Assembly (NCBI GenBank): GCA_004154925.1 | Contig: QJNS01000022.1 | Location: 412,563 to 476,562 of the forward strand | Direction of reading: 5' to 3' | Source of the DNA: Monosporascus cannonballus | Taxonomy: Eukaryota; Ascomycota; Sordariomycetes; Xylariales | Length of the DNA stretch: 64,000 bases | In this document: positions 1 to 13,608 of the stretch, in pieces | Position numbering within the stretch: position 1 is the stretch's first letter | Layout of the letters: every line of letters begins with the position of its first letter | Program-made: the position numbers and the translations under genes | The notes under the pieces: generated by a model | What the model was told of the DNA's origin: nothing | Database searches by the model: none | Seen by the model: only the letters and a program-made list of their open reading frames with translations

Positions 1-32
1 ATGGAAAATACGGAAAATATATTCTTATAACA

Positions 33-406
33 TGTGACGGCTAGGCGGTTTAACCAACTATTAAACCTTAAGCCGACGGGTTTATGTTGGCAGGAGTATC
101 GTAAGAATCTGAGCAATGGATACAATAACGTATTACGTTTCGTAATGCCAAAGGTGCCTTAGATAACGAATTATGATTATAAGCTGAAGTTATTTAAATT
201 ATGGAATTAATAAATATATATATTTTTCTCCTTTTTGGCTTAATTATTTGTGATTACGCCGTTAATTGTAATTACGATTATTTAGGATCATTTTTGATTA
301 TTAATAATTACTAATTTGGCAGTGATTACCGTTACGTAACCCGGAAGGTGGCCCGTATGCTCCTGCCTAACCGTTTTTTGGGACCGGAACTTATCGGGTC
401 GTAATA
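33..406 (-). repeat. LTR of element A, lower-coordinate copy (3' LTR in sense)
   Basis: It begins TGTGACGGCTAGGCGG and ends GTCGTAATA, where the other copy has GTCGTAACA, so the terminal CA has become TA. It is preceded by the target duplication TAACA (28-32). Compared with the copy at 6295-6668 it carries many more C-to-T and G-to-A changes between about 260 and 340. Confidence 0.85.
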
Positions 407-462
407 CGATCTCCCCTTTCCCCAAATCTTGCCCTTAAAATTTCTTTTCTTCTTTTTTTCGT

Positions 463-1075
463 TTGGTAAGTATTTTTTTTTTTTTACGTTTAGTTATATC
501 GTTTTGCATTTCCAAAATTCGTTGCGTTCCTCGTTCTTTTACCGTTCGTCGTATTAACCTCGTAAAAGCCTTTAACGAATTTGATTACAAAATTATGTCT
601 TATTTTTATTGTTTTTTAAAAAACATAAAGTGTAAAATAATGGAAAACGTTTTAAGGTATAAGGAATATATTAATTAAAGCCGATTTTGTAATGGTACCG
701 GCGTACCTATTTTTTTCTTATAAAACATTCGTCGTAAGTATTAATACTTAAAACGTAAAAAAGCGCTTACCAAAAAACAATTATTAAAGCTTTAGCGGCT
801 TTACCTTAAGGTTTAATATAAATATCAGAAAAAAATAAATAAAACTTTTTTTCGTTTTATTTGTTTACGTAAATAAAAGGCATTAATTCGTTCGAAAAAC
901 GTTATCATAATATAACGTAGGTTTTAATTATTGAATAAGCTAAAAAAATAAGAATATTGGGAAGAAAAATAGTTGGAGGCCGCCGTTATAGTTACTTTGT
1001 TAACGCAGGCCGTAATTAACTGGCTCGATATCCCGGTTATTAACTGGTCGATTATTAATTAAGACGCGTCCGTCG
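463..1075 (+). pseudogene. Decayed plus-strand ORF of element A, antisense to gag-pol
   Basis: This stretch lies between the downstream LTR (33-406) and the end of pol, on the strand opposite to gag-pol. An open start at 463-678 gives 71 residues rich in Arg, Lys and Phe. At about 970-1045 the sequence closely matches the corresponding part of element C (about 50,620-50,700), which encodes QLEAAVIAIMLTQAAAD. RIP has inserted stops here. By comparison with elements B and C the intact product would be a basic protein with a coiled coil. I do not recognise a named domain. Confidence 0.5.
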
Positions 1076-4000
1076 TTATTAGTAAAAGTTTTTTAATAGG
1101 CGCTAAGCGTTAATAAGATTTTTGGCAAATTCCCAGATATTTTCGTATATTAAGTATTTTCTTTATTTCGTATATTTGTTTGTCTTTTATTTTTACGTCG
1201 TTTTATACCGTATATACTTTAATTATATCTGCTGTTAATTCGAATAAAAAAATATGAAAAATTAGATGGAATTTAACTTTTGGTAAAAGTTTTAATTGGT
1301 AATTATTTTTTAAAATTTTCTTGGCGATTTTATATGGACCGATATATTTGAAATCGAATTTTTTGCTGGGTTGTTTTATTTAAATATTTTTTGTAACGAG
1401 GAAAACCATTTCCCCCTTTTTGAAAGTTGGTTTTTTTAACCTTTTCTGGTTATAATATTTATTTATCTGATTTTATACGAATTCCAGTTTTGTTTTTATT
1501 TCTTGGTACAGCTATCGTAATTATTTTGACGTAAGGATTGCTTTAATATTAATTGGACCGTCGTTACGCATTTTTTATAAATTTTTGGAATAAAACCGAA
1601 ACTTGTATTTGCAGATATTATCTTAATACTTTCGTAATAATTAATATTGTAAGTTAATTAAATAATCGGTAACTTTTTAACCCAGTTAATTTATTCGTAA
1701 TTAATGTAATATCGTAAGTAAATTTTTAAAGTTTAATTTATTCGTTTTATTTATTTATCCGTTTAAAGTTTAAATATGTTAAATAATTTGTAATTTAGGC
1801 CGATTTATATTATAAGGCTTTACCAAAATTTAAATATAAATATTAATCCTTTATTTAATATGATTTTTATTAATAATCCGTAAATGCTAAAAGTATGTTT
1901 AAAAAATATATGCCAGTTATTCGGCATTTATATTCTTATAATATAATAAAAAAATAGGAAAGTTTTGTGAATCGATCGACGATTACAAAAATACTATCGT
2001 AATATATTCTTATAGCTAAATCTTTTGATATAGGAAATTTAATAATAAAATCGAATGTAATTAAATATTATGGTCGTTTTGTAATTGGTAATAATTATAA
2101 TTTTCCGTATAGCTTATATCGTCGAGCCTTTATTTTAACGTAAATATCGTATTGCCGTATAACTTTTTGTATTATTAATTTTATTTTAAAAAAAATATAT
2201 ACGTTAAAATCGCTTTAGGGTTTGTAAATCTCTGGATATTTATATAATTAATATTTATATATTTTTTATATTAAATCTTTTTAATATTTTTCTGGAATTT
2301 ATATTTTATTCGTTTTTTGGTTTATTAAGAAATTATCGTTATATTATTGGATTTTCTAATACATATTATAAGATATTGCCTAAATTGTCACAATTTATCG
2401 TAAGCGTAAATATCCTTTTGTAATAGTATCAAAAATTATATAGCTAATTTTAACTAATTTTTTTTCGAGGTCTGGCCGCTTGCTTAAAGTATTTACTTTG
2501 CCGTTCTTTAATTTTTTTTTTGTAGATAATAACGAAGTCGAAATTCGCTAATTTTTCTGCGTATCGAAATTATCGTTTTATAAATTTTCTGGTCGTAATA
2601 AATCGGGTAAAATTTTGATAATCCGTATAAACTTTAACCTAGTATAAATTTTCTTTTAGGAAATACTTAAATTCCCGAAATACCATAATAATAACTATAA
2701 ATTCTTTATTTAAAATGCCGTAATTAAATTTGGTTCTGTTTAACTTATACAAAAAGAATATAATAAGGTATAATTTGCTTTAATTATTTCGTTATCCGAT
2801 TATTACGTTTAACGCATAATCCGAAATATTGGTTTTTAATTTAACGAGGCGGTTTAGATCGTACATAATTAATATTAGCTCGCTAGTAATTATATCCTTA
2901 ATACCTTAAAATATTTTTTCCGTAAAATTTGTTAAAAATATCATTATTTTGCTAAAGTTTCGAATAAATTTCCTATAATAGTTGGCGAATTTAAGGAATA
3001 CCTATACCTTTTTAACTATTATTAATATTTATTATTTTATAATTATAGCAATTTTTTTAGGGTCCATCTTAATATATCCTAGATATTCCACTTTTTATAT
3101 ATGGAACTAACTTTTTTCCGCATTAATAAATAACCTTATATCCTGTAAAGCTTAAAAAACTTTATAAATATATCCTGTATATACTTTTTTCGTTTTTTAA
3201 AAAATGAAAATATCGTCGAAATAGCAAATAACGAAAATATTAAAGTATTTTTATAATACGTAATTTACCATCCCCTAAAAGGTTGCTGGTACGTTCGTAA
3301 ATTCCATTAGTATAATTAAACACTTAAATAATCCGTATTTCGTTTTAAAAATTATTTTCCATTCGTATTTTTTTTAATTCTAATAAAGTTATATCCATTT
3401 TTAAAATCGACTGCCGTAAACCATTTAATTCCGTAAAGTCGGTTTTTTATTTCCGTAATTAAGGATAATAATATTCGATTTTTAATAATAATATCGTTTA
3501 ATTGTCGATAATTAACCATAAATCGTAATTTCCCATTTTCTTAAATACGAAAAACATAAGGTATCCTATTAGTGATTTCGAAAGTCGAATTTATTTTTTT
3601 TGTAACCGATTTTCTAAATATTCTTTAAAAATACGTAATTTATCTTTATTAAAATTATAAATAAGATAAAATTTCATCGAAAATCCTTTTTTGAAAATTA
3701 TTTTATAATCTTATTTATTATATTCTGGTAATTTCGTATTAAGCTCCTTTTTAAAAAACTGTTCGTATCTGTAATATTATGGTAATATATTAATTAAATT
3801 TTTTAATTCCTTAAATTATTATTCCTATTATTTTAAATCGTTATTTAATTATTTTAATTTCGCTTTAATAGTAATAACAATACGTCGTATTTTTTAATAC
3901 CCGTTTTTTTATATCTTATTTCTTTAGGTAATAAGGTATTTATTATATTTTATGCCTATATTCGTCGCCATTATTAATCAAATATTAAAATTTTAATTTT

Positions 4001-6294
4001 TTTTATTTAATAATAAGGAATAAAATAAATTTTACCTGGTTAATTTTTCCGTTAATTAAAATTCCGTATTAACGTATTTAAAATAATTCTAAAATCATAT
4101 GGTAATTTCTGAATAGAACGATATCGAAATTAATCGTTTAATATCATTCTTTAATAAAAATCTCGAAATAATTAATTTCGTATATAATTTTTCCGTTATC
4201 ATAAGCGAATTCCTAATTTTCGGTATTCGTTACTATATAAAGTTCCAATTTATATCTCCATAATAATTTAAGTTTATTAACCATATTTAATATAATATAA
4301 TTTCCATCCAGAATTCCGTAATCCATTATTACGGTATACCAATACGTTTTAATTCGTATTTCCAAAATAATAAGGTTATTAACGTTTCCTATCGTCGCGT
4401 TTAAAGCTTTTTTCGGAAATTCCTTTTAATTCCTTTAGGTTTTATTATTTTACGGCTTTTTTACAAATAACTTTTTTCTTTTAATTTTTGTTCGAATTTA
4501 TCGAACTTTATTTATATTTTTTCGTTTAACGTATTAAGCTGTTATATTTATCGTTATTATCGGCGTACTGTTCCTTCGAGCCGTATTAATTATTCTTAAT
4601 TTTTTGCAATTTTTTTTATCGAATAAATTATTTTCTTATATTTACAATTATATCCCATTATACGTTATTTTAATTATTATTCCAAAAATTTCCTATAAAT
4701 TAACGTATTTTTTTCTTAATAACTTTTTTTTAAAAATCTATAATAAATACCAATTAAAAATAGAAATCCGTAATAATTTTTTAATAATGCTTTTTTACCG
4801 TATGCTAAATTAACTTTTTTTTCCGTTTAATAATTATATTATCTATAATAATAAAAGGGATCTTTTTACGGGCATTATTTTCCTTTAAGCCAGTTTTTTT
4901 CTTCGGCCAATTGCTGGCTATTTTTTTGGAATTATGGTTCGAAACTGTCGATACTATTGCTTATTATTTTTGTTATGTCCGATACGGTTTGAAAAATTGA
5001 ATCCCTTATAATATATTCGGGTAATTTATACGTAAATATATTATTTCCGTTTTTCGTAGTCGGGATATTCTCGTCGTCGACAGTATATGGCGTATATTTT
5101 ATTGTATTGATTAGGTGTTCCGGGGCAAAGTTCTTTTATTTAATCTTGGTATTTATATAACCATCTTTATAACGCTTTTTATTATGTTCGTAATACTTGT
5201 CGAATTAGCTTTCTGGCTTTTCGTATTTTTCGTCGAATTTTTTATCGTGATGGTCCCGGTTAGACCTTTTGTTATAGGCCTGGTATATATTTGGCTTGGA
5301 TTATGTTAATGGTTTTATTGTTATTTTCTTAATTATCCTTAGATTATTTTTCCGGTATAGGGGTTTAGTTATTTTATTATATCTTTTTGGGTTTTTTACA
5401 TTTATAAACTTTATGTCCTATTTTGCCGCAATTAAAATATTTAATCTGGCTTTAATTCTATTTATGGGTAACGCCGAGTTTCATAAGTTCTGGCGTTATT
5501 TCGTAAAAAGTTGGAGGTGCGTTTTTTTTTCCCTTGGTTAAACTTGTTATATCCAAAATATAGGACATATTATCCTTTTTTTTATCGTTTTTTAAATTAT
5601 CGGTTATTAATTTTAATTACTTTTATAATATACCGGTTTAAGGTAATTAATTGCTTAATCCAAATAATTTTATCTTTTATATTATCTTTTAATTCTTTAT
5701 AAAATATGTCGATAAGGGTATCGGCCTTATCGTTTCCTTATTTTGCCCTAGCCGTAAAACTTTTGAAGGTTACGGCGTATTTGAACGCAGGTTTTTTTAT
5801 CGGAATTATAAAAGTTATTAAGCCGTTAATGGTTTTTTATTCGGATTGCCGAAATTATCGCATACTTTATTTTCGAAATTGGTATAAATTAAAAAGATTT
5901 TATTAATAAAATTTTTCTTATTTATTTTTCTTATTTTTAGGAAATTTTTCATAATGGGCTTAAACCAATTAACCGCATTTCCTATTAGGTATATTTTTAT
6001 TATTAAGATTATATCCGCTGGGTTATTAAGATTTAAGAAATAAAGGTAAATTTGTACCTAAGTTAGAAAAGTTTAAGGGTTATTTTTTCTATCGTAAGGT
6101 TTTGGCTTTTTTGGCTTTATACGGGCGAAAAAGGGTTAGGCAGGCGTAACCTTAAATTATCGAACTTTTTTTTCCAGTTCCCGGATTCGAGCCTGAAACT
6201 GCTAAATAAGGGTTTCCTAAATACTGGTTAATATCTTAATAATATTAAATATTGTTCAAAATCTAACGGTATTATTAAACAAAAACTTGGAACG

Positions 6295-6668
6295 TATAAT
6301 GGCTAAACGGTTCAACTAATTATTAAATTTTAAGTCGACAAATTTATATTAGCAGAAATATCGTAAGAATCTAAATAATAAATATAATAATGTATTACGT
6401 TTCGTAATGCCAAAGGTGCCTTAAATAACGAATTATAATTGCAAATTAAAGTTATTTAAATTATGGAATTAATAAACGTATATATCCTTTTCCTTTTTGG
6501 CTTAATTATTTGTAATTACGCCGTTGGTGGTAATCACGATCACTTAGGACCACCTTTGATCACTGATAATCACTGGCTTAGCAGTGATCACCGTCACGTG
6601 ACCCGGGAGGTGGCCCGTGTGCTCCTGCCTGACCGTTTCTTGGGACCGGAGCTTGTCGGGTCGTAACA
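6295..6668 (-). repeat. LTR of element A, higher-coordinate copy (5' LTR in sense)
   Basis: It aligns end to end with 33-406 and has the same length, 374 bp. It ends GTCGTAACA and is followed by the duplication TAACA (6669-6673). The half at about 6520-6668 is GC-rich and almost free of RIP changes. It contains GTGATCAC-type inverted repeats (AGTGATCACCGTCACGTGAC). In the sense orientation this half is U3, the promoter-bearing part. Confidence 0.85.
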
Positions 6669-6673
6669 TAACA

Positions 6674-7980
6674 GATATAACGCCGATAAGTTCGGGATAA
6701 TAAAGGGTATGGGAAAGAATTTTTTCGTTTTCGGTAAAACCTTTAAAAAGTTCGTCCTTTTAAAAAATGTTTTTAAATGTACGTAGATATCGGTTATAGC
6801 CTATATTAACGCAAACGGGCGAGCTTTTTTTCCGTTAATTATATTTAGCGGCGTTAACGTATAATAATAATGGTTTCCCGATATGGAAAATTAACTATAT
6901 GAAAACTGGTATTTTACGACGTTTTCAAATGGCTGGATTAATACCGATATTAAGTTAAAATAATTGCGAAAAATATTTATCCTTTATATTAAGCCTATTA
7001 ACCCCCAAAAATGAAAGCTCCTTATTATAAACGGTTATAACAGCTATATTACTAAAGAATTTATGTGGACCTGCCTAATTAATAGGATTTATATCGTTTT
7101 TTTGCCCTTATATTTATCGTACGTATGGCAGCCGCTTGATGTAGGTGTTTTTTCCGTCCTGAAGCGCAGGTACCGTTATTGGTTCCGGGAGCGTTGTTAC
7201 GGAAAGGCTTTGGAGGCAACAGATAAAACAGATTTCCTGTAGGCGTTCGCCAAGGCCTGGAATAAGGTTATAAAGGTTTTACGATATATCAAAACAGGCT
7301 TCAGGGCTTCGAGTATGTGGCCTGTTAATCGGAATAAGGCTTTAAAGAATCCATATATGAAAAAAAGCGAAAGGCTGGGAAATAAACCGGTTACTAAGTT
7401 ACCTGTTATCTTATAACACCCCGATTTTTTCGAACTAATCGTTCTAATAAGTCTTAATATACCTAAATCTTTAAAGGACCTAAAAAACCTAGAAATAACC
7501 TTAATTAAGGTCGACCTAGTTTTCGGGAAACTTACCGTTCGGTTACTATTCCGCAAAATGCGTAAAATACTTAACGTATCTAATAGCGAATTAACCGCTT
7601 TCGAAAATCATAACAGCCAATTAATTTTAGCCCTTAAAAAGGCACGTCCGAAAAAGTTAAGGAAGGTAAAAGCTGACCCTAATTAAGAATTCGTACGGCT
7701 AAAGAACGTTAGGCAAATAAAGGCCGGGCTAAAGGGTAACGCGTAAGGACCCTCCGCTGTCATTCCGCAAAACGAAGCCCAAGACGAAGAAAAGAAAAAA
7801 AGCGAATATTATACTGATAATCCCAATTGTATAGTAATGCGATTTCGTTAAAACCCGATATGGGTTGCTTAATTGGTTATTAAGTTATTGATTTTTGAAG
7901 TATATAGATGGTTTGGCGATAGCCTCAAATTGGGGGTGGAGCGTGAGGGGGGTGGCGCGTGACCTGGGTGTCTGACTTAA
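6674..7980 (+). pseudogene. pogo/Fot1-type DDE transposase remnant (Tc1-mariner superfamily)
   Basis: A plus-strand frame from about 6900 to 7420 reads as the core of a DDE_1 transposase. It contains LLIINGYNSYIT at about 7020-7055, where the family has LLILDGHxSHxT; then the hallmark WQPLDVGVFSVLKRRY at about 7126-7173; then AFAKAWNKV and GFRASSMWPVNRNKAL. Stop codons lie at positions consistent with CGA-to-TGA and CAG-to-TAG changes. The catalytic Asp of the LLIxDGH box is now Asn. A GC-rich stretch at about 7915-7980 may be the element's 3' terminus. The N-terminal DNA-binding part is missing, presumably to the left of element A, which seems to have inserted into this transposon. Not functional. 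Confidence 0.75.
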
Positions 7981-10900
7981 TTAGTCAGGGATTATTTCGC
8001 CCTTGTCTACAGGTATTCACTATCTTACTTATAGATATTAGAGTTAAGATATTAGTATTAGGTCAATTTCTTCATTAAGGGCTTTAACTTATTATAATAT
8101 ATTTACGAAAATACATATTTTTTTAGAATTGAAGCTTGGTTTATACTATACCGTATTTTAAATGGTTTTAAGTTTCAGTACCCTTAGCTTTAAGCCTTTA
8201 AATAGTATTTATAACCTTCGTTTTTAGCATTTTTTCCCCTATAGTTGCCGAGATGCGGCCGCCAGAGGCTGAATCGAGATACAGCCGCTTAATGGCGCTG
8301 CGTATTATTCGAGTACATTATATTTATTCCTTGAGCAGTAATGTTAATGACGGAAGGTGGTGTAAGTCCGAAAACTACAGAGCTTAATAATCTCTCTTGT
8401 AAGGTGTAGACTTCACTGTTAGAAGATTATTACGATGTCTAGAGTTTAAAAAAGATAACTGATACGGCTTTATGCCGTCTGCGGGGAGTAAGAGCGAGCC
8501 GAGGCGCCCAGAAGAGAGATTTGCAACAAAGGATGTTTAACCACGTTAGGCGCTCAGAGCATCTATAGCCGCATTATAAATGTACAGACGCCATTTATAC
8601 GAACTTGTTAGCCGCAAGCCTTAACATGGAACTAAAAGGCTTACATGATACCCAAGAAAAGAGAGCGTGAGATCATTCGTAGGAAAAAAAATAGAGGCAA
8701 GTTGGAAGCTGACACGAGATCTTGAATATCCGCCAGGAGTTCGGCGGCCTTACTAGAAGCTGAGCGCGGGTTCGACCCGAGTTCGAGTCAAATTTTACCT
8801 AAGGATTGTAACGGGGACATCATGAAGAACCTGATGGCGTGGTTCTGATGGGGTCGGACCGGAGGGCGTGGGAACCTTGCGTCAGGCGGCGAACAAGGAG
8901 GGTTATAACTATAGGCTGATGGGATGCAGTCCCTTCGAAATACCTTACCGCGTACCCCTAAGAAAACGTTGATGCCACGGCTGACACTAGATCAAAGCTC
9001 ATGGATCCAACGATCTCTGGCAACATCCATTACAACCAGCGGCAAGACTGAAACTCAAATCTAGAGCATTGAAGCGTCATGGACGCCCGAGTAGTCCAAA
9101 AGACACAATGCAATCGTCGCTTGCGACTCTGCAACTAAATTTACGTTAGGCAATGATTAAGCAGCCACGGAAAATAACGGCTTCAATTTTTTCATCTCGG
9201 AGAGGGTAAGGACCCTTGTGTTAATTGACAGGAATATCCGGCTTGACGACGATGGCGAAGCACGATCATCTACATACGGAAATGGGGTATTCTACACAAG
9301 ACTGGGTAGCGGATAGGGGCGTAGTTTGGGGAAGAGGCCGGTACATGTTGCACGAATCGATGCTCTGGTATTTATTTCATTGTTGGCATACTCAAGCGCT
9401 TCTGTGCAGGCGAAAAAAGGGGCCCCTTTCAGGAATCCGCGTTCTGTTACTGACATCCATGGCAAATTCAAGCATGCACCATCGATTCACATCGTGCGCT
9501 ACGTATGAATGTCCACCTCTAAGACATTGCGCATCCGATGGTATTACTAAGTTTTGGGCGTCTCTCAGGATGCGTTGACCACTTCGAACGTCGACTGCTG
9601 TCAGACCCAACAACGCCAGTCAGCCCTAGCGGAGATTACTTTATGCACCCCTGGCACCTTTTCCTCTCAGCCACAGCTGTATTTACGTGTATAAAAGGAG
9701 GGTTCGCTACCTTCACTTTCTAGCTAGGACCTTCTAGAGGTCAGGCAACCTTTAATACACTTCTTCTTCAGTTATTTGCTTCTGTGTGTGATGTCAGGGT
9801 TTCATAACTGCCCTCTTGCTTTTAAGTTCACTCTACTGCGGAAGGGCTAGATTGGTTGAATAACACGAATAGCGCCCAAAGCACGAATAGAGTTGAATTC
9901 AACTATCCTTACGGCTCTTTGGTTCGGACTGGATTTGAATGATCGTAGCTTTGCCGATTCAAATATCTGCTTGATACGAATAATACCCCATCAAGGTTAC
10001 AGGGTCACAGGATTGACCCTGGGAATGACGTCTGTCGTGCAACTGAAAACGATGCTTCCACCTACTAGTGGCAATGATTGAGCTTATTTGACTATTAGCG
10101 ACCATCTCGCGTTGTCTGATTTACCTTGAACCATTACATGCCTTTGGGTCACCACCGTTGAACTTTAGGCTGAAGCCGCATCGGCGGACTGCTCCGCACG
10201 ACGCGTGTGGCTGGTACAGCGGCTCGAGGATCCGTGCTTACGGGTCTGTAGGGTTGAGACTGTTGACGACACGCTCCCTGGTGTAACCTATTAGCTACCT
10301 ATTTACTCATCATACGCACGTCGAGAAGCGTGTGAATTGAAGTCAGTGGCTGTTCTCGCCGTGAAAGCCGCAGAAAAAGCAGTATGGGGGGAACTCATAT
10401 GTCTGGTTTCGCGAACCTGGTTGCACAGCAGAGAAGGCCACCAATTCTGTGCCACGGCCTCAACCGCCGCTAACGTATGCTAGCGGTCAACAGCCTAATG
10501 TTACATATGAATCCTACAGCCGAAACAGGCTGCTAGAGCCAAGTCGTTTTAGGCTGCGCGAATCATATATGTAATAGGGATTCATAACTTCCACATTCCG
10601 TTGATCGACAGTTCGTGTTGAGGCGCAATGTTGCATCCCCGACGATCTATCAATATTCTTCCGGCCACTTGCGCGTCTATCCTATGACATATTAGGTATC
10701 GGATCGATCAGTGTACAACCCTTCTGCAGGGAACAACGATACCGACACCCGAATGATACGGATCTCGCGGGCCTCGGGCGCCAATCTTGGCTATTTGAAA
10801 GTATCTTGGACGAAGCCATGTACATGGCATGGCATGCATGGTTAAGATGCCCAAGAGTGAAAAGATGAGGTGAGATTGAATGCTTCGATGGGACTAATGG

Positions 10901-12669
10901 AACCCTTTTTATCTCTTGGCGGGGGGACCGTCGATCATTTATTCCCGCTAACCTTCGTTTCTTCCCGCACTCGGTAAGCGTTAATGGCGAAGGTACAGTG
11001 ATACAGTAAAATGTTTTCTTGACTCTTGGTACGAGTTCTTATTGGATGGGAATCATCTACCCTGCCACCTCAAATCCTTGTTTGGCGGGAGAGAGCACGC
11101 TATAAATTAAGAACCTCAGCATAATTTCCCTATGTAATCCATTTCGCCTTGGAATGCTATTAGATGTATTTCTCCAACGCCTATACATATCCTGATGGCG
11201 TGGAATAAAGACTTTGGAAACAAAGGCTTAAAAGGGCCCAGCTTTGTGGACTGAACTGACAGTAAACCGGGCGACTGTTGTAAGCATAAACATATGTGGC
11301 TGGTCTCAGGAGCATTAGTGTCCCTGAACGTGTTGATGCGCTGGTTCCCCGACCAGCTGATTAGTGGCTTGTGAAGAGACACCCAAATATGCCTGTTGTG
11401 CGATTTACTACTGGTCTCGTGTTGAACTTTGAGTTGGCGCAATAAGCCAAGGCAATGACGGAATCCCATGAATCTATTGGCTATATAAAGGAGCTCATGC
11501 ACCTCGCTAAGCGGCCGAGAATCGCGCTCTCCAACAGATCCGCTAATTGATTACTCGAATCCGACACCTCAGACGAAGGCCTGACCTCCGTTACACGCAT
11601 CGACCGTATTTTCCAAGAGAATGGGACAAATCACAAAGCACAAGATTGCGCGGACCTGCACGACTCGTCAGCTGCGTGAGACGAGGCTGGCCTTCTCGGC
11701 GTCTCTGGTACTTGGAGATCGCGCGGGTTGAGAGTCCTAGTGGATCCCAGGTCTGTTTAGGACAGGGGTATGTTGAATAGCCCCAGGAAAACTCCGTACG
11801 ATGAGGCCTTCTGAGCCTTTGGCGAATATGGTTCAGTCCTTTTTTTTATCTTGGGATCTGGGACGACGGAGGAAGTTCCGAATCGCCTAATCTGGCACCA
11901 AGTTCGTCCGTTCAGGAATTGAAGATCGATTAGGTCCGAGCAAAAGGGGCTCAAACGCGGCGTCTTGCTTCCACGCCGCGTCAATGCATGGTGATCGCCA
12001 TAAATTACAAACGCAACGCCGTGGAGCTTGGTGGAGCCAGCCCAGATGATCTGATCCTCTTGCGACCTTCCCGAATGTCACCATTCATCATGCTAGGTCC
12101 AGCAGTCCCTGACCAATGCCAACGCTAGCCCCGGCTAGCACCATTTTCTTTTTGCTCCGTTTCGCTTCCGAATCCATGGGCGGATTGGGCGGCGCTTCTT
12201 GGCCACTCCGTCTCCCAAAAAGGGCGGAGTGACAGCCTCAGAACGTCGATGACGGCAAAAAGCAGCGCCGTTGTCTTGGGTTATAGGATTTGTTCGCAAA
12301 TCATATGCAATTAGCCAAGGTTGTAGCAGGGGAAAGCAAGTCTTTCATTTCCCAAAATGAAAGAGATTGCTTGATTGGCACACCCCGTGAGGAAATAAAG
12401 CACGGCTATCGGTTCAATGCTCCATCGCTTCGTCAATGTATCTATCTTCTCTGGCGTGCATGCTGCCGCCTAGATCTATGATCTCCTTTTTATTTATGTT
12501 CCTGGGCGCTTTCCAGACGATTTTTTCTCGTTCGTCTTAGCTTCCCATTCCCGTGGTTCCCTCGTTAGCCAGTGTCGCTCATTTTTATCTTGTATTGAAT
12601 AGAGTCATCTTCGTTATATCTATTGTAATCCAACTTTTAATCCAAGACCGTCCTTGAAATTCGAGCAAG
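7981..12669. other. 4.7-kb GC-balanced spacer with no supported gene
   Basis: Base composition changes abruptly from AT-rich to about half GC near 8 kb. ORFs here are short (up to 128 codons, at 11116-11502 on the minus strand), overlap in several frames and show no recognisable motif, signal peptide or splice-linked extension. I see no repeat with units long enough to name, no convincing tRNA and no transposase remnant. Confidence 0.5.
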
Positions 12670-13608
12670 ATGGCGTACAGAGACAGATATACACGGCAGC
12701 CGGTCACGGACATCTTCACGAGCGATACCGACATCGACCGGAGAAAATGCAAACGGATGGTCCCCATGAAGGTCCTCATCCTGGGACTTGGACGGACAGG
12801 AACAGCTTGTGCGCCCCTCCCGCCCGCCGGAGTACAAAGAAGTTCGAATCACTGACAGCCGCAACCCACAGCTATGAGAGCGGCCATGCAGCAGCTCGGC
12901 TACGTCGACACCTACCACATGATGTCGTGCTCCATTGAGAACCCGCCCGACGCGCTGTTCTGGATGGACGCTCTGCGGGCCAAGTACGACGGCGTGGGCA
13001 AGCCCTTCGAGCGCGAGGACTGGGATAAGCTCATGGGCCACTGCCAGGCGGTGTGCGACTGGCCAGCCATCGCGTTCGCCAAGGAGCTCATCGAGGCCTA
13101 CCCGGAAGCCAAGGTGGTGCTGACGAACCGCGACGTCGACTCTTGGCACGCCTCGACCCTGCGCACCGTCTACTGGCGCGTGACAGACCCGGAGCTGCGC
13201 GCCCTGTCCCACGTCAGCTGGGCCGCTAGCATGTACTACCCGATGTTAAAGAAGTTCTTCGACACCTTCTTCCTCGGCGACTTCCCCAACAAGGGCAAGG
13301 AGGTCTTCCTGAGGCACTACGACGAGGTCCGCAGCCTCGTGCCCCCCGAGCGCCTGCTCGAGTACAAGGTGGCCGACGGCTGGGAGCCCCTCTGCGAGTT
13401 CCTCGGCGAGACAGTGCCCAAGGGCGAGAAGTTCCCCAACGTCAACGACAACCGGGACTTCGTCTCCCGGTCGAGACGTCGGAACAAGCGGCAGGCCATG
13501 AACGTCCTGCTGCAGTGGACCACGTACGCGACGATCACTGGTGTGGCCGGTTACGCCGCATGGAAGTACCTGCCCCTGTCCGATTGGTTGCGGACGGTAA
13601 GGGGTTAG
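12670..13608 (+). CDS. Sulfotransferase-like P-loop protein with C-terminal membrane anchor (Sulfotransfer_4-type)
   Basis: Two exons, 12670-12808 and 12872-13608, are joined over a 63-nt intron (GTGCGC...CACAG, branch site CTGAC at 12852) to give 291 residues. The join restores the motif GLGRTGTAS (residues 39-47), the 5'-phosphosulfate-binding loop of PAPS sulfotransferases. A second family signature, KVVLTNRDVDSWHAS (about 127-141), corresponds to the 3'-phosphate-binding region. NPPDALFWMDALRAKY and GKPFEREDWD are also typical of this fungal family. Residues about 258-279 are hydrophobic and probably anchor the protein in a membrane. The ATG at 12670 sits in a good context (CAAGATGG); an internal ATG at 12766 begins the conserved core and cannot be excluded as the start. 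The family presumably transfers sulfate from PAPS, but no substrate is known. It is convergent with the arylsulfotransferase gene 690 bp away. Confidence 0.85.

Larger units (their letters stand above)
33..6668 (-). mobile_element. LTR retrotransposon A (Ty3/gypsy), complete but RIP-damaged
   Basis: Two 374-bp LTRs (33-406 and 6295-6668) are flanked by the same 5-bp target duplication TAACA (28-32 and 6669-6673). Coding sense is the minus strand. A CCHC zinc knuckle typical of Gag reads from about 5425 down to 5370, with the first Cys changed to Tyr and NCGKIGHKVYKC following. The reverse-transcriptase active-site box reads CYFDDIFIF near 3225-3195. Order in the sense direction is LTR, gag, zinc knuckle, RT, probable RNase H/integrase region, then LTR, which is the Ty3/gypsy arrangement. 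Stop codons interrupt all frames. The body is strongly AT-rich with CpA depleted and CpG retained, as RIP leaves it. The family call is firm; subdomains other than the knuckle and RT are inferred from order. Confidence 0.85.

Noticed and set aside
4604..5906. Series of short hydrophobic plus-strand ORFs in element A
   Set aside because: They are antisense to gag; Phe/Ile/Leu richness is an effect of AT-rich RIP sequence.
8745..8795. B-box-like GGTTCGACCC and GAGTTCGAGTC, possible tRNA
   Set aside because: The T-stem does not pair properly and no A-box, anticodon arm or acceptor stem fits around it.
9225..9723. Cluster of overlapping ORFs in several frames near a TATAAAA at about 9690
   Set aside because: Frames compete with each other, none has coding character, and the TATA-like box leads to no gene.
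11116..11502. 128-codon minus-strand ORF
   Set aside because: No motif, signal peptide or splice-linked extension; length is within chance for balanced DNA of this size.
12637..13212. 191-codon ORF antisense to the sulfotransferase-like gene
   Set aside because: A shadow created by GC-rich third codon positions of the real gene.
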